Source: Pseudomonadota bacterium (lineage in GTDB: Bacteria; Pseudomonadota; Alphaproteobacteria; Rhizobiales; Kaistiaceae). Taken from it: 33,713 bases of DNA. The position numbers were made by a program, and so were the translations under genes. The notes under the pieces are model-generated. The model saw only the letters and a program-made list of their open reading frames with translations, did not search any database and was not told the origin of the DNA. This document shows, one piece after another, positions 6,449 to 13,850 of the stretch (the stretch's first letter is position 1; every line of letters starts with the position of its first letter). The stretch is from contig JAEWAD010000453.1 in NCBI GenBank assembly GCA_023391905.1, positions 1-33,713 of the forward strand, in the 5' to 3' direction.

Positions 6449-8671
6449 ATGGCCGGTGAAGGCGATGCGGAACGGTTGGTCGTGCTCCTCGAGGCGAGGA
6501 TCCGCGATTTCGAGAAGAACATGCAGAAGGCCAGCGCGACGGCCGACCGTTCGTTTGCCCGCATGCGTCGGGATGCACGCAGCGCCACGCGGCAGATGGA
6601 AGCCGACATGGCGCGGTCAACGACCCGCATCAATCAAGCGCTGGCGGCCTCCAGCACACGGATTGGTGTCTACAGCAAGGGAATGGTCGCCAGCTTCGCG
6701 GGCGCCTTCGCCGGCGCGGCCGTGATGCGCGGCGCGCAGCAGCTGATCGACGCCAACACCCGCGTCACCAACAGCCTGAAGGTTGCCGGCCTCGAAGGCG
6801 AGGGCCTGAAGACGGTCTACAACGCTCTGTTCGTGTCCGCGCAGAAGAACGCCGCTCCGCTGGAAAGCCTGGCCACGCTCTATGGTCGCGTCGCCCTGGT
6901 ACAGAAGGAGCTCGGCGTCAGCACCGGGGATCTGCTCAAGTTCACCGACAACGTCAGCCTGGCGCTGCGCGTGGCCGGCACCGACGCGCAATCAGCCAGC
7001 GGTGCGCTGCTCCAGCTCAGCCAGGCGATGGGCTCCGGCGTGGTCCGCGCCGAGGAATTCAACTCGATCCTGGAAGGCGCCCAGCCGATCGCGCAGGCGG
7101 CCGCAGCGGGCCTGAAGGAGGCGGGCGGCAGCGTCGCCAAGCTTCGCCAGCTCGTCGTTGACGGCAAGGTCTCGTCGGAGGCTTTCTTCGCTGCGTTCCA
7201 GGCGGGATCGGTCATCCTCGAGGAGAAGGTCGCCGGCTCCGAGTTGACCACCAGCCAGGCCCTGATCCGGCTCCAGAACGTCCTGCAGGATGCCGCCGGT
7301 AAGTTCGATACCGCAACCGGCGCGAGCGCGAGCTTCGCCGGCGCTGTGGAGAGCGTTTCCAACGCGATCGAACAGCTCCAGAATTCCAACATCCTCGGCT
7401 GGCTCGGCCGCCTCAACAACCGGCTGGAAAGCTCCGGCTTCCTCCAGCTTCGCAGCACGATCCGCGAGATCGAGGCGATCCTGAAGTTTGTCGACAACGC
7501 CGCTGGCGCCGTGGCCGTGTCCTTCCAGGGCGTCGCCGACAACGCCAACGATGCCGTCGCCGCCGCTCTCGGCTTCGACGATGCCGCCAGCGCGCCGGAA
7601 CCTCTGCGCATCGAGATCGAGAAGCTGGCGAAATCGGTGGTCGACGGAACGACGGACGCCGAGGGCCTGCGCACGGAACTCGTGAAACTCGGCACCTCGC
7701 CGCTCAATCTCGCCATCCAGATCGGTCAGATCATGGACTTGGCGCGCGCGGCTCAGACGGCGGCGCAGACCGTCGCGTCGGTCGCCACGCCAGCGTCCGA
7801 CGCATGGGACGCCAGCAACCGCGGCAGCGGGACGGGCGGAACAATCCCGCCGAAGCCCAAGCTCAAGCCGGTATCGCTCGACGACTACGACAAGCCCGGC
7901 GGATCCACGAGGGGCGGGCGCTCGAAGCGTTCCGGCGCCGACATGTTTGCCGATGCCCTGCAGGACCAGGAACAGCGGATCGACGCCCTCAACCGCGAAA
8001 CGGCAGCGCAGCGGTCGCTCAACCCTCTGATCGACGACTACGGCTATGCCATGGAGAAGCTGCGCGCCCAGATCGATCTGGAGAATGCAGCAACCCGCGC
8101 CGGGCTCGAGCTGACGCCGGATCGACAGGCCGCCATCGAAAAGCTGGCGGAGGGCTACGCGACGGCCAGCTCCGAAGCGGAGAGGCTGGCGGAGCAGCAG
8201 GAGCAGCTGCGGCGGTCTGCAGAAGAATGGGCCGGCGTGACCAAGGATCTCGCATCCGGCTTCGTGAACGACCTGCGCAACGGCGTCTCGGTGGTGGAAT
8301 CGCTGGGCAACGCTTTCGACAACCTGGCATCCAAGCTTATCGACATGGCCCTCGACCAGCTGATCTCCGGCCTGTTCGGCAACCTGATGGGCGCGCTTGG
8401 CGGTGGCGGCGGTGGCTTTATGGCTATCAACGGCACCGGGGGAATGTTCGCAGAGGGCGGCATGGTCCGGGGGCCGGGCTCCGGCACCTCCGACAGCATC
8501 CCGGCTTGGCTGTCGAATGGCGAGTACGTCGTGAACGCGAAAGCCACGGCGAAGAACCGGGGGCTGCTCGACGCGATGAACTACGGCGACATGCAGGCCT
8601 TCGCTACCGGCGGCATGGCCGTTCCCACCGGCGAATGCGGACCTGAAATGACCATGGAGATGGCACGATGA
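6449..8671 (+). CDS. Phage tail tape measure protein
   Basis: The 740-residue protein has the N-terminal tape-measure domain: a coiled, positively charged start, a small hydrophobic Gly/Ala segment at about residues 70-90, then the conserved block with LATLYGRVALVQKELGVS (about 146-163), LSQAMGSGVVRAEEFNSILEGAQP and an AFFAAFQAG segment. The middle is rich in Ala, Asp and Gln helices. The C-terminus has the usual GG-rich end with EGGMVRGPG and WLSNGEYVVNAKA. It sets tail length; 740 residues predicts a rather short tail. It lies 8 bases after terminase, with tail tube and completion genes all upstream. The end overlaps the next gene by 4 bases. Confidence 0.93.
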   Translation: MAGEGDAERLVVLLEARIRDFEKNMQKASATADRSFARMRRDARSATRQMEADMARSTTRINQALAASSTRIGVYSKGMVASFAGAFAGAAVMRGAQQLIDANTRVTNSLKVAGLEGEGLKTVYNALFVSAQKNAAPLESLATLYGRVALVQKELGVSTGDLLKFTDNVSLALRVAGTDAQSASGALLQLSQAMGSGVVRAEEFNSILEGAQPIAQAAAAGLKEAGGSVAKLRQLVVDGKVSSEAFFAAFQAGSVILEEKVAGSELTTSQALIRLQNVLQDAAGKFDTATGASASFAGAVESVSNAIEQLQNSNILGWLGRLNNRLESSGFLQLRSTIREIEAILKFVDNAAGAVAVSFQGVADNANDAVAAALGFDDAASAPEPLRIEIEKLAKSVVDGTTDAEGLRTELVKLGTSPLNLAIQIGQIMDLARAAQTAAQTVASVATPASDAWDASNRGSGTGGTIPPKPKLKPVSLDDYDKPGGSTRGGRSKRSGADMFADALQDQEQRIDALNRETAAQRSLNPLIDDYGYAMEKLRAQIDLENAATRAGLELTPDRQAAIEKLAEGYATASSEAERLAEQQEQLRRSAEEWAGVTKDLASGFVNDLRNGVSVVESLGNAFDNLASKLIDMALDQLISGLFGNLMGALGGGGGGFMAINGTGGMFAEGGMVRGPGSGTSDSIPAWLSNGEYVVNAKATAKNRGLLDAMNYGDMQAFATGGMAVPTGECGPEMTMEMAR

Positions 8672-9423
8672 GCGCGCTGGCTATCGCGATCGGAACCGAC
8701 GGCATTCTCGCTGCGTGCGATGGTGTCTGCTACGACTACGAAACCGGAACGGTGTCCGGCTTCGTCTCCAAGATCATCCTGCTGCCGGAATACGGCGCCT
8801 TCATCGGCTGGACCGGAGCGGGAGCTTTTGGACCTGCGCTCCGGTGGGAAATCAACCAGGCGATCGTCAGCTTCGACGACCTTGTCGAGCAATTCTCACA
8901 CCTCTGCGAAGCCGTTCAATGGAAGCTGTTCGGCTACAATCAGGGGCCGTTGAGCGAAGTCTCTTGTGTCATCGCCGGATGGTCTGTCGCTCGCCAAGCC
9001 TACGAGGGATATCGCCTCGTCAGCTACGACAAGCCCAGCGTTGACCTGAGCGACGGCCGGCGGATCCGCATGGACCCGTTCAAAGCATTCCCGCTTCCCG
9101 ACGGGCTGTGGTGCTCCACCTCGCCTACGAGGTTGGAAGCCTTCGGCCTGAACCCACCTTCACCGGACGAGGAAGCGGTCGACACTGCCATTCGGCTCAT
9201 CTGCGCCGCCCGCGCCGAGAGTGGCCGGAAGGATGACGAGGACGGTCGGTTCTTCATGGCCGGCGGCTTCGTTCAGGTCGTCATCCTGCAGCAGAACGCG
9301 ACCCAGTCGTACATCGCCCATCGCTGGCCGGAGGATGTTCTCGGCCAGCCGATCGACCCTTCGAAGGGCTCGCCCCTGCCGCCCTGGTTGGAGATGACCA
9401 ATGCACCCGCAGCAGCGGCTTAG
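8668..9423 (+). CDS. Unrecognised phage protein, Ntn-hydrolase-like opening
   Basis: This 251-residue protein overlaps the tape measure stop by 4 bases. I do not recognise its family with certainty. The first 60 residues (AIAIGTDGILAACDG, then VSKIILLPEYGAFIGWTGAG) follow the strand pattern of proteasome-like Ntn hydrolases: a buried strand, D-G, a second strand, then a K-I strand and a G-rich turn. There is no obvious Thr1 or Ser1 nucleophile, only M-S at the start. The rest contains a long helix near residues 65-90 and a KDDEDGRFFMAGGFVQVVIL segment near the end. It could be a structural relative without activity. Position suggests a tail or assembly function. Confidence 0.45.
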   Translation: MSALAIAIGTDGILAACDGVCYDYETGTVSGFVSKIILLPEYGAFIGWTGAGAFGPALRWEINQAIVSFDDLVEQFSHLCEAVQWKLFGYNQGPLSEVSCVIAGWSVARQAYEGYRLVSYDKPSVDLSDGRRIRMDPFKAFPLPDGLWCSTSPTRLEAFGLNPPSPDEEAVDTAIRLICAARAESGRKDDEDGRFFMAGGFVQVVILQQNATQSYIAHRWPEDVLGQPIDPSKGSPLPPWLEMTNAPAAAA

Positions 9424-9754
9424 GGCCCAGCTCGTCGCCGCCGTCGCCCAGGCGAAGCCGATCGTCCCCGAGGCCGGCCGGCTCCTCTGGCAGTGGTTCC
9501 TGGATCTGCACGAAACCCGTTCGTTCGGGATGAATGGCCCGAACCCGATCACCTTCGCCGAGATCGAGGCCTTCGCCCGGTTGATGCGGTGGCCGATCGA
9601 ACCTCACCACGTCTCACTGATCCTCGCGATGGATCGCGCATGGATCAACCACATCAACGCGCAGGCGCCCGGCGGGTCGGCCCCCAGCTCCGGGGCCAGC
9701 GCTGCCCCACGCCCGGTGCTCACGCCAGCCCTATTCGATGCGGTGTTCGGATGA
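9401..9754 (+). CDS. Probable phage tail assembly chaperone-like protein
   Basis: The 117-residue protein overlaps the previous gene by 23 bases and the next by 4 (ATGA). Its core, LLWQWFLDLHETRSFG followed by NPITFAEIEAFARL and IEPHHVSLILAMDRAWI, matches the pattern of small phage proteins with the form L-W-x-W-x-D-L...G-x-x-P-I-x-x-x-x-I...L...I..MD, which I associate with tail assembly chaperone or DUF1799-like proteins. These normally lie between the tail tube and tape measure genes; here it is downstream of the tape measure. The C-terminal 30 residues are low-complexity Ala/Ser/Pro. Family assignment is from pattern memory only. Confidence 0.5.
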   Translation: MHPQQRLRAQLVAAVAQAKPIVPEAGRLLWQWFLDLHETRSFGMNGPNPITFAEIEAFARLMRWPIEPHHVSLILAMDRAWINHINAQAPGGSAPSSGASAAPRPVLTPALFDAVFG

Positions 9755-10845
9755 AGAAAAAGAAGCGCAGCATTCGGTACGATGCGTATCAGGACATCCG
9801 CCGGACGGAGTTTGCCGAACGCCGCGCCCAGAAGGTCGCCGTGACGCTGCCGGTAGTCCAGGGGTTGGCACGTCAGACGCAGCGGCCGATCCTGCGGGGC
9901 GAGAGGCGCCAGCACCTGATCAACGACGTCATCGACGCGATGCGCGGCTCGCAGCCCTCGCTGTTCGCGAAGGAGGGCGCAATGCGCAGCGGCCTGCGCC
10001 AAGGCCTGTGCATGCACGGCTACACGTGGGCGCGCGCCGATCATGAGGCCGAGGCAGTCACGAGCGAGGCGCTGCGTCAGATCGGAGCCAAGCGGCCATC
10101 GCCGGACGAAGCCCATTGGCAGCACACCATCTCGAGAGACTATTGCCTCTGGTGTCATTGCCCGATGGACGATGAAAACCAGACCAAAGGACAGCGCTTC
10201 TGCACGGCGGAGTGCGCGCGGTTTGCTCTGGCGGCCCGGCAGGAGACAGACCGAAAGTCCAACGATGCTGTCGGCCAGTCCGCCTACATCATGATCCGCC
10301 GGGAGGAAGCACCGCCGCGACCGTGCAGGATGTGCGGCAAACTCTTCAAGACAGCGCTGGCCAGCACCCTCTATTGCTCCATCAAGTGCGGTCGGGCCTC
10401 CAAGGGTGACCTAATCGGTGAGCGGCGCTGTCTTCAGTGTGACGCTCCGTTCGCCCCGCGCTCGCGCACGATGCTCTGCTGCTCGCACGCCTGCGCCCAG
10501 ACGTACCGAGTGGCCCAGTTCCGAGCATCGGCGCCGGAGCGCTCTTGCGAATGCTGCCTCGCCATTTTCAGGCCGGCCAACGCTCAGGCGAAATATTGCT
10601 CGCTCAGATGCGCCAATCTCGCGTCCAAACGTGCATTTCTGGCCCGCGTCGCAGCCGAACCAATAGCCGATCGTCCGAAGACGTCGCGCTGTGCCTGGTG
10701 CAGCAAGGCGTTCGCTCCTCGCACAGACAAGGCCAAGGTATGCAGCGGAACCTGCGCATCCTACCTGTCGCGCGCCCGAGCCGGCATCTTCCAGAAGACG
10801 CTCACCGGTCCGATCTTCGACTATGTGTTCGGGGTGGCAGCCTAA
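9751..10845 (+). CDS. Phage protein with five zinc-ribbon-like cysteine repeats
   Basis: This 364-residue protein begins with a lysine-rich tail (MKKKKRS), has a helical basic region to about residue 120, and then five copies of a C-x2-C-x(13-15)-C-x3-C motif: C132/135/151/155, C192/195/209/213, C227/230/244/248, C266/269/283/287 and C314/317/331/335. Repeats 2-5 share an exact 13-residue central spacing and a C-x2-C-x3-F...C-S-x2-C texture. Each is expected to bind one zinc ion in a treble-clef or zinc-ribbon fold; the function is unknown. The start is the ATG at 9751 overlapping the upstream stop. It is the last plus-strand gene of the element and overlaps a convergent gene by 4 bases. Confidence 0.75.
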   Translation: MKKKKRSIRYDAYQDIRRTEFAERRAQKVAVTLPVVQGLARQTQRPILRGERRQHLINDVIDAMRGSQPSLFAKEGAMRSGLRQGLCMHGYTWARADHEAEAVTSEALRQIGAKRPSPDEAHWQHTISRDYCLWCHCPMDDENQTKGQRFCTAECARFALAARQETDRKSNDAVGQSAYIMIRREEAPPRPCRMCGKLFKTALASTLYCSIKCGRASKGDLIGERRCLQCDAPFAPRSRTMLCCSHACAQTYRVAQFRASAPERSCECCLAIFRPANAQAKYCSLRCANLASKRAFLARVAAEPIADRPKTSRCAWCSKAFAPRTDKAKVCSGTCASYLSRARAGIFQKTLTGPIFDYVFGVAA

Positions 10846-11576
10846 TTGTTCTCAACGGGCGGAATTATATTGTGGAGCCTGAATTCAGTGAGAACAGAGT
10901 TCAAGGTCTTTCTCGCCGACTCTTCATACTTGGGCACCGATACCGCAAGATGCTCCGCGATGCTGTTAGTGTCGATCATCTTCGGCATATGAATCAGTAT
11001 GTCTTTTCCTTCAAGTTTGGCAGACACCTGATTGCCGTCCACTGACGTGACTAGGTTGGCCAAATGATCTTGAAGCTTAGCTCGAAGTTCGCTGTATTTT
11101 TGAAGCGTGCCCAAGGTCACTAAAAATGCTGCATCGAGCTCCAGCATTCTATTGATGAGGTCGAGTTTTCCTAAGCCGAGAACAAGAACCTGCTCATCAA
11201 TGGTGAAGTGTATTGGATCTGGAAGGCTGGAAAGAGGTTTCAGCGTCTCCCACCATTGGAGCGGCCGTTCTCCCTTCTTATTGAATCTGCTCGGATTTCC
11301 ATCCTCGATATGCTTCTTAATATTCGTGAATCCATCCCTAAGCTGGTTCAGCTTGAGGACGATGGCATATCCAATCGCGGTGTTCCGTTCTTTAGTAGCG
11401 GTTTCGCGAACAGCGCGCTGCTCCTGCAAATTCTTCGATTGGAGCCACCACGATATCACCCCACCCAACACCGAACCGAGGACCGCACCGCCGAGGCCCG
11501 CCCATACCTCCGGCGCTAAACCGAAAAGGCTGACGGTTCTTTCGAAAATGATAGAGATGGTCACGGCGCCGGCCAC
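10842..11576 (-). CDS. Membrane-anchored protein of unknown function
   Basis: This 244-residue minus-strand protein has one clear transmembrane segment at about residues 23-43 (rich in Gly, Val, Leu, ending GGVISWW), preceded by a short N-terminal part and followed by a coiled, charged helix and a soluble domain of about 200 residues without recognised motifs. The coding sequence is visibly AT-richer than the phage late genes and the host genes. That composition, the reverse orientation and the place at the prophage edge fit a cargo (moron) gene expressed from the lysogen. It ends inside the stop region of the zinc-ribbon gene and overlaps the upstream minus-strand gene by 16 bases. Exclusion of other phages would be a guess. 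Confidence 0.6.
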   Translation of the reverse strand: MAGAVTISIIFERTVSLFGLAPEVWAGLGGAVLGSVLGGVISWWLQSKNLQEQRAVRETATKERNTAIGYAIVLKLNQLRDGFTNIKKHIEDGNPSRFNKKGERPLQWWETLKPLSSLPDPIHFTIDEQVLVLGLGKLDLINRMLELDAAFLVTLGTLQKYSELRAKLQDHLANLVTSVDGNQVSAKLEGKDILIHMPKMIDTNSIAEHLAVSVPKYEESARKTLNSVLTEFRLHNIIPPVENN

Positions 11577-11833
11577 CGCATTGGCTTCCCCGGTGCGATA
11601 GCGAGCCCCCCAGACGTTGGCGCCCTGTCTCGATCTGTGTCGATCGGATCGCGCGCGCCCGCCCTTCGCATCGCCTGCAACTCGCCGATCACCGTGCCGA
11701 GCGCGATGCTTAGGATCCCCAGGCCGAACGTGAGCGAGCCGAGGATTTCGTGAATGGCGCTCTTGGAACCGAGGAAGAACAGGATCCCGCCCAGAACCTG
11801 AAGAACGCCGATGATCATGATGACGCTGCGCAT
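11561..11833 (-). CDS. Small two-helix membrane protein
   Basis: The 90-residue protein starts at an ATG whose complement is at 11831-11833, with a GGGGGAG ribosome site 3 bases upstream; the frame is open further upstream but without membrane character. Two hydrophobic segments are clear, residues about 3-20 (SVIMIIGVLQVLGGILFF) and 29-48 (ILGSLTFGLGILSIALG), followed by a polar basic tail ending in Pro-rich residues. It resembles generic small inner-membrane proteins and has no specific match I can name. It is the first gene of the two-gene minus-strand unit at the prophage edge and overlaps the second by 16 bases. Confidence 0.55.
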   Translation of the reverse strand: MRSVIMIIGVLQVLGGILFFLGSKSAIHEILGSLTFGLGILSIALGTVIGELQAMRRAGARDPIDTDRDRAPTSGGLAIAPGKPMRWPAP

Positions 11834-11923
11834 GTGCTCCCCCGGATATGCAAGCGCAGCGTGTCCGAGATCCGGAGGGGCGTCAATCGGGGCGGGCAGG
11901 GGAGAACAGGATGGGAACACGGC

Positions 11924-11954
11924 TGCTACCATTTTGCTACCCAACTCGGTAGCA
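11924..11954. repeat. TGCTACC repeats near the prophage edge
   Basis: TGCTACC occurs at 11924-11930 and 11935-11941 (11-base period, about one helical turn) and again inverted as GGTAGCA at 11948-11954. The last two form a 7-bp inverted repeat around CAACTC. They lie about 105 bases inside the proposed attachment junction. Helically phased short repeats close to a junction suit arm-type integrase or excisionase sites; a repressor operator is also possible. The repeats are seen; the role is inferred. Confidence 0.5.
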
Positions 11955-12060
11955 CGATGAGTTCCGGCGCCACACAAGGCGGGATAGGCAGGCCGAAAAC
12001 TAAGGACATCCGCTGACGTTTGGATCTCGCCGAGGATGGCGAAACACGCCCGCAACCGAA

Positions 12061-12099
12061 TTTCAAGACCGCTGCCTTAAACCACTCGGCCACCCATCC
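12061..12099 (-). tRNA. Truncated tRNA-Ser(UGA), 5' half, at attachment junction
   Basis: Read on the minus strand from 12099, the sequence gives a 7-base acceptor strand GGATGGG, a D-arm GCCGAGTGGTTTAAGGC, position A26, the anticodon 5' stem GCGGT and loop CTTGAAA with anticodon TGA. All tRNA identity stops there: the next bases, TTCGG, cannot pair with GCGGT, and no TTCGA T-loop or CCCATCC acceptor strand follows. The break is exactly at the end of the anticodon loop, a classic tyrosine-integrase crossover site. This is therefore best read as the host 5' half left at one prophage end. A complete copy would be expected at the other end, outside the window. Confidence 0.75.
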
Positions 12100-12383
12100 G
12101 GCTCGACGGGCGATCAATGCTGAAGCGGGGCGGCGAATGCAAGGGGAACGTTCGCCCCGCATGTGGATGAGCCAGCCGCGATGCCAGCTTCGCTGGTAAC
12201 CATGTCTCCGAGCTTCCGTGTATTTGACGCATTTCAGCCACGTTTCATTAACGGCCCGGAAAGGCTCCACAGGCTGAATGCAGGCTCATGTCGGATGGGC
12301 GTGGCGCGCAGGCGTGCGCCCTTCGAAACGGAATGGGCCGGACGCGCCAAGCGGGGCGATCGACAATCCGCGGAGCTGCTGGT
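12100..12383 (+). promoter_or_regulatory. Leader region of rlpA with weak promoter candidate
   Basis: No gene is seen in these 284 bases between the tRNA remnant and rlpA. A TTGACG at 12224-12229 is followed after 17 bases by ATTAAC at 12247-12252, a plausible but imperfect sigma-70 promoter in an AT-richer patch. The tRNA-Ser promoter, reading left on the minus strand, should also lie here. Confidence 0.35.
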
Positions 12384-13754
12384 ATGAAGTCAGGCGAGAT
12401 GGGGATGTCCAAGAAACAGATTCCGGGCGCTACGCGTTCGGAAGCGCCGCAGGGCAGGATCTTGCTCAAGGCCGCGACCGCAGTCGCCGCCGCCGCTCTT
12501 CTTGCATCTTGCGCGAGCGCCCCCTCCAAGCCTTCGAAGCGCAGCAAGGAATATTTCTCCGAGAAGGAATATGGCGTCAAAGCCAGTCCACGCGTCGTGA
12601 AGTATGGACAGGCCGTGCCGCAGGGCGGCGGCCGCTACATGGTCGGCAAGCCCTATACGGTGCGCGGACGGGTCTATACGCCGCGCGAGAATCCCCGCTA
12701 CGCCGCCGTCGGCCTCGCCTCCTGGTATGGCTCCGCCTTCCACGGCCGCTACACCGCCAATGGCGAAGTCTACGACATGGACGGGCTTTCGGCCGCGCAT
12801 CCGACGATGCCGCTGCCGAGCTATGCCCGCGTCACCAACACCAAGAACGGCCGCTCCGTCGTCGTCCGCGTCAACGATCGCGGCCCCTATGCGCATGACC
12901 GCGTCATCGACCTGTCGTCCAAGACGGCCGAGGTGCTGGACATGAAGCATCACGGCACCGCCAAGGTGAAGGTCGAATATGTCGGCCCGGCCCGCATGGA
13001 AGGGCACGACCAGAAGATGCTGATGGCGACCTATCAGGGTCCCGGCAGCAGCGTCTCCGGCAGCACGATGCTGGCGCTCAAGGCCCCGGCGCTGCGCGCG
13101 CCGACGGCGAGCCCGACGGTCATGATGGCGTCGCTCGCGCCGATTCCGCGCGCCCGTCCTGAAATCTATTATGGCGGCAACGCCTATGATCCGGCGCTCG
13201 CCGCCTATGACGCGCAGTCGCAGCGCCGCGTCGTCGCCGACGCCGGTCCGGCGCCGGTTCCCGCCGGCAGCAATTATGGCGAGCGCTCGCTCGGCACGAT
13301 CACCTATGCCGAACCGATCGGCTATCAGGACCAGGGCATGCTCCCGGCGGTCGCGCCGGCGGACGATTACTATGCGCCGCCTCCGCGCTCGAACCGCTCC
13401 TCCTATGCCGCGGAGCCCGCGGCTTCGCCGGCGCAGCGCGCCGCGGCGGAAATGGCGTCGGGTCGTAGCGACCTGCAGGGCGCGCTCGACGCGGCGGTGG
13501 TTCGTGCCGCCGCAGATCGCGGCGCCGACGCGGCGATCGTTCAGCTCGGCGTGTTCGCAAGCGCCGCGAATGCCGATGCGCTGGCCGCGAAGTTCGCCGG
13601 CCTCGGCCGCGTCACGGCAACGCCGATCACCGTCGGCGGCAAGCCGATGCAGTCGGTGCGCCTCGTCGTCGCGGATCAGGCCACCACCGGCAGCGACGCG
13701 GTGGCCGCCGTGCGGGCAGCCGGGCTTTCCGGCGCCTATCTCGTCACCCGCTGA
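12384..13754 (+). CDS. rlpA: Septal ring lytic transglycosylase RlpA
   Basis: This 456-residue lipoprotein has a hydrophobic Ala/Leu export segment ending in the lipobox LLASC, with acylated Cys43. The double-psi beta-barrel (RlpA) domain covers about residues 110-192, starting GLASWYGSAFHGRYTANGE and containing VNDRGPY, with the aspartate expected for glycan cleavage. A Pro/Ala/Ala-rich linker follows. A C-terminal SPOR domain (about 380-456, beginning AIVQLGVFASAANADALA) binds denuded septal peptidoglycan. It acts on the outer-membrane inner face at division sites. I chose ATG 12384 because GGAG lies 8 bases upstream; ATGs at 12399 and 12405 are possible. It precedes a dacA-like gene, a peptidoglycan pairing. 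Confidence 0.92.
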   Translation: MKSGEMGMSKKQIPGATRSEAPQGRILLKAATAVAAAALLASCASAPSKPSKRSKEYFSEKEYGVKASPRVVKYGQAVPQGGGRYMVGKPYTVRGRVYTPRENPRYAAVGLASWYGSAFHGRYTANGEVYDMDGLSAAHPTMPLPSYARVTNTKNGRSVVVRVNDRGPYAHDRVIDLSSKTAEVLDMKHHGTAKVKVEYVGPARMEGHDQKMLMATYQGPGSSVSGSTMLALKAPALRAPTASPTVMMASLAPIPRARPEIYYGGNAYDPALAAYDAQSQRRVVADAGPAPVPAGSNYGERSLGTITYAEPIGYQDQGMLPAVAPADDYYAPPPRSNRSSYAAEPAASPAQRAAAEMASGRSDLQGALDAAVVRAAADRGADAAIVQLGVFASAANADALAAKFAGLGRVTATPITVGGKPMQSVRLVVADQATTGSDAVAAVRAAGLSGAYLVTR

Positions 13755-13790
13755 GCGGGGCGGCATTGATCGCAGGGCGTCCGGCCTGTT

Positions 13791-13830
13791 AACCAGAACG
13801 GGGTGGCGATCGGCCACCCCCGAACTGGTT
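13791..13830 (+). terminator. Long hairpin between rlpA and the dacA-like gene
   Basis: An outer 6-bp stem (AACCAG at 13791-13796 with CTGGTT at 13825-13830) encloses an internal loop and a perfect 8-bp inner stem, GGGGTGGC at 13800-13807 with GCCACCCC at 13813-13820, loop GATCG. No U-tract follows. It may limit read-through from rlpA or act as an mRNA-stability element. It ends 20 bases before the dacA-like start. Confidence 0.5.
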
Positions 13831-13850
13831 CTGGCGCCCGGCATGATGTC

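Larger units (their letters stand above)
1..12060. mobile_element. Right-hand part of an HK97-type prophage
   Basis: Fifteen tightly packed plus-strand genes for head, packaging and tail functions run from the window edge to 10845, many overlapping at ATGA or similar junctions as in a phage late operon. Two minus-strand genes of lower GC follow. The right boundary is placed at 12060/12061, where tRNA-Ser identity stops abruptly. The left end, with portal, early genes and integrase, lies outside the window. No tail-tip, fibre, holin or endolysin genes are seen after the tape measure, so the element may be defective or have an unusual order. The boundary position is inferred from the truncated tRNA; no second attachment site is visible here. 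Confidence 0.85.

Noticed and set aside
12000..12110. Functional tRNA-Ser including the bases after 12061
   Set aside because: A GCCATCC that could pair part of the acceptor stem exists at about 12033, but there is no anticodon 3' stem and no TTCGA T-loop.
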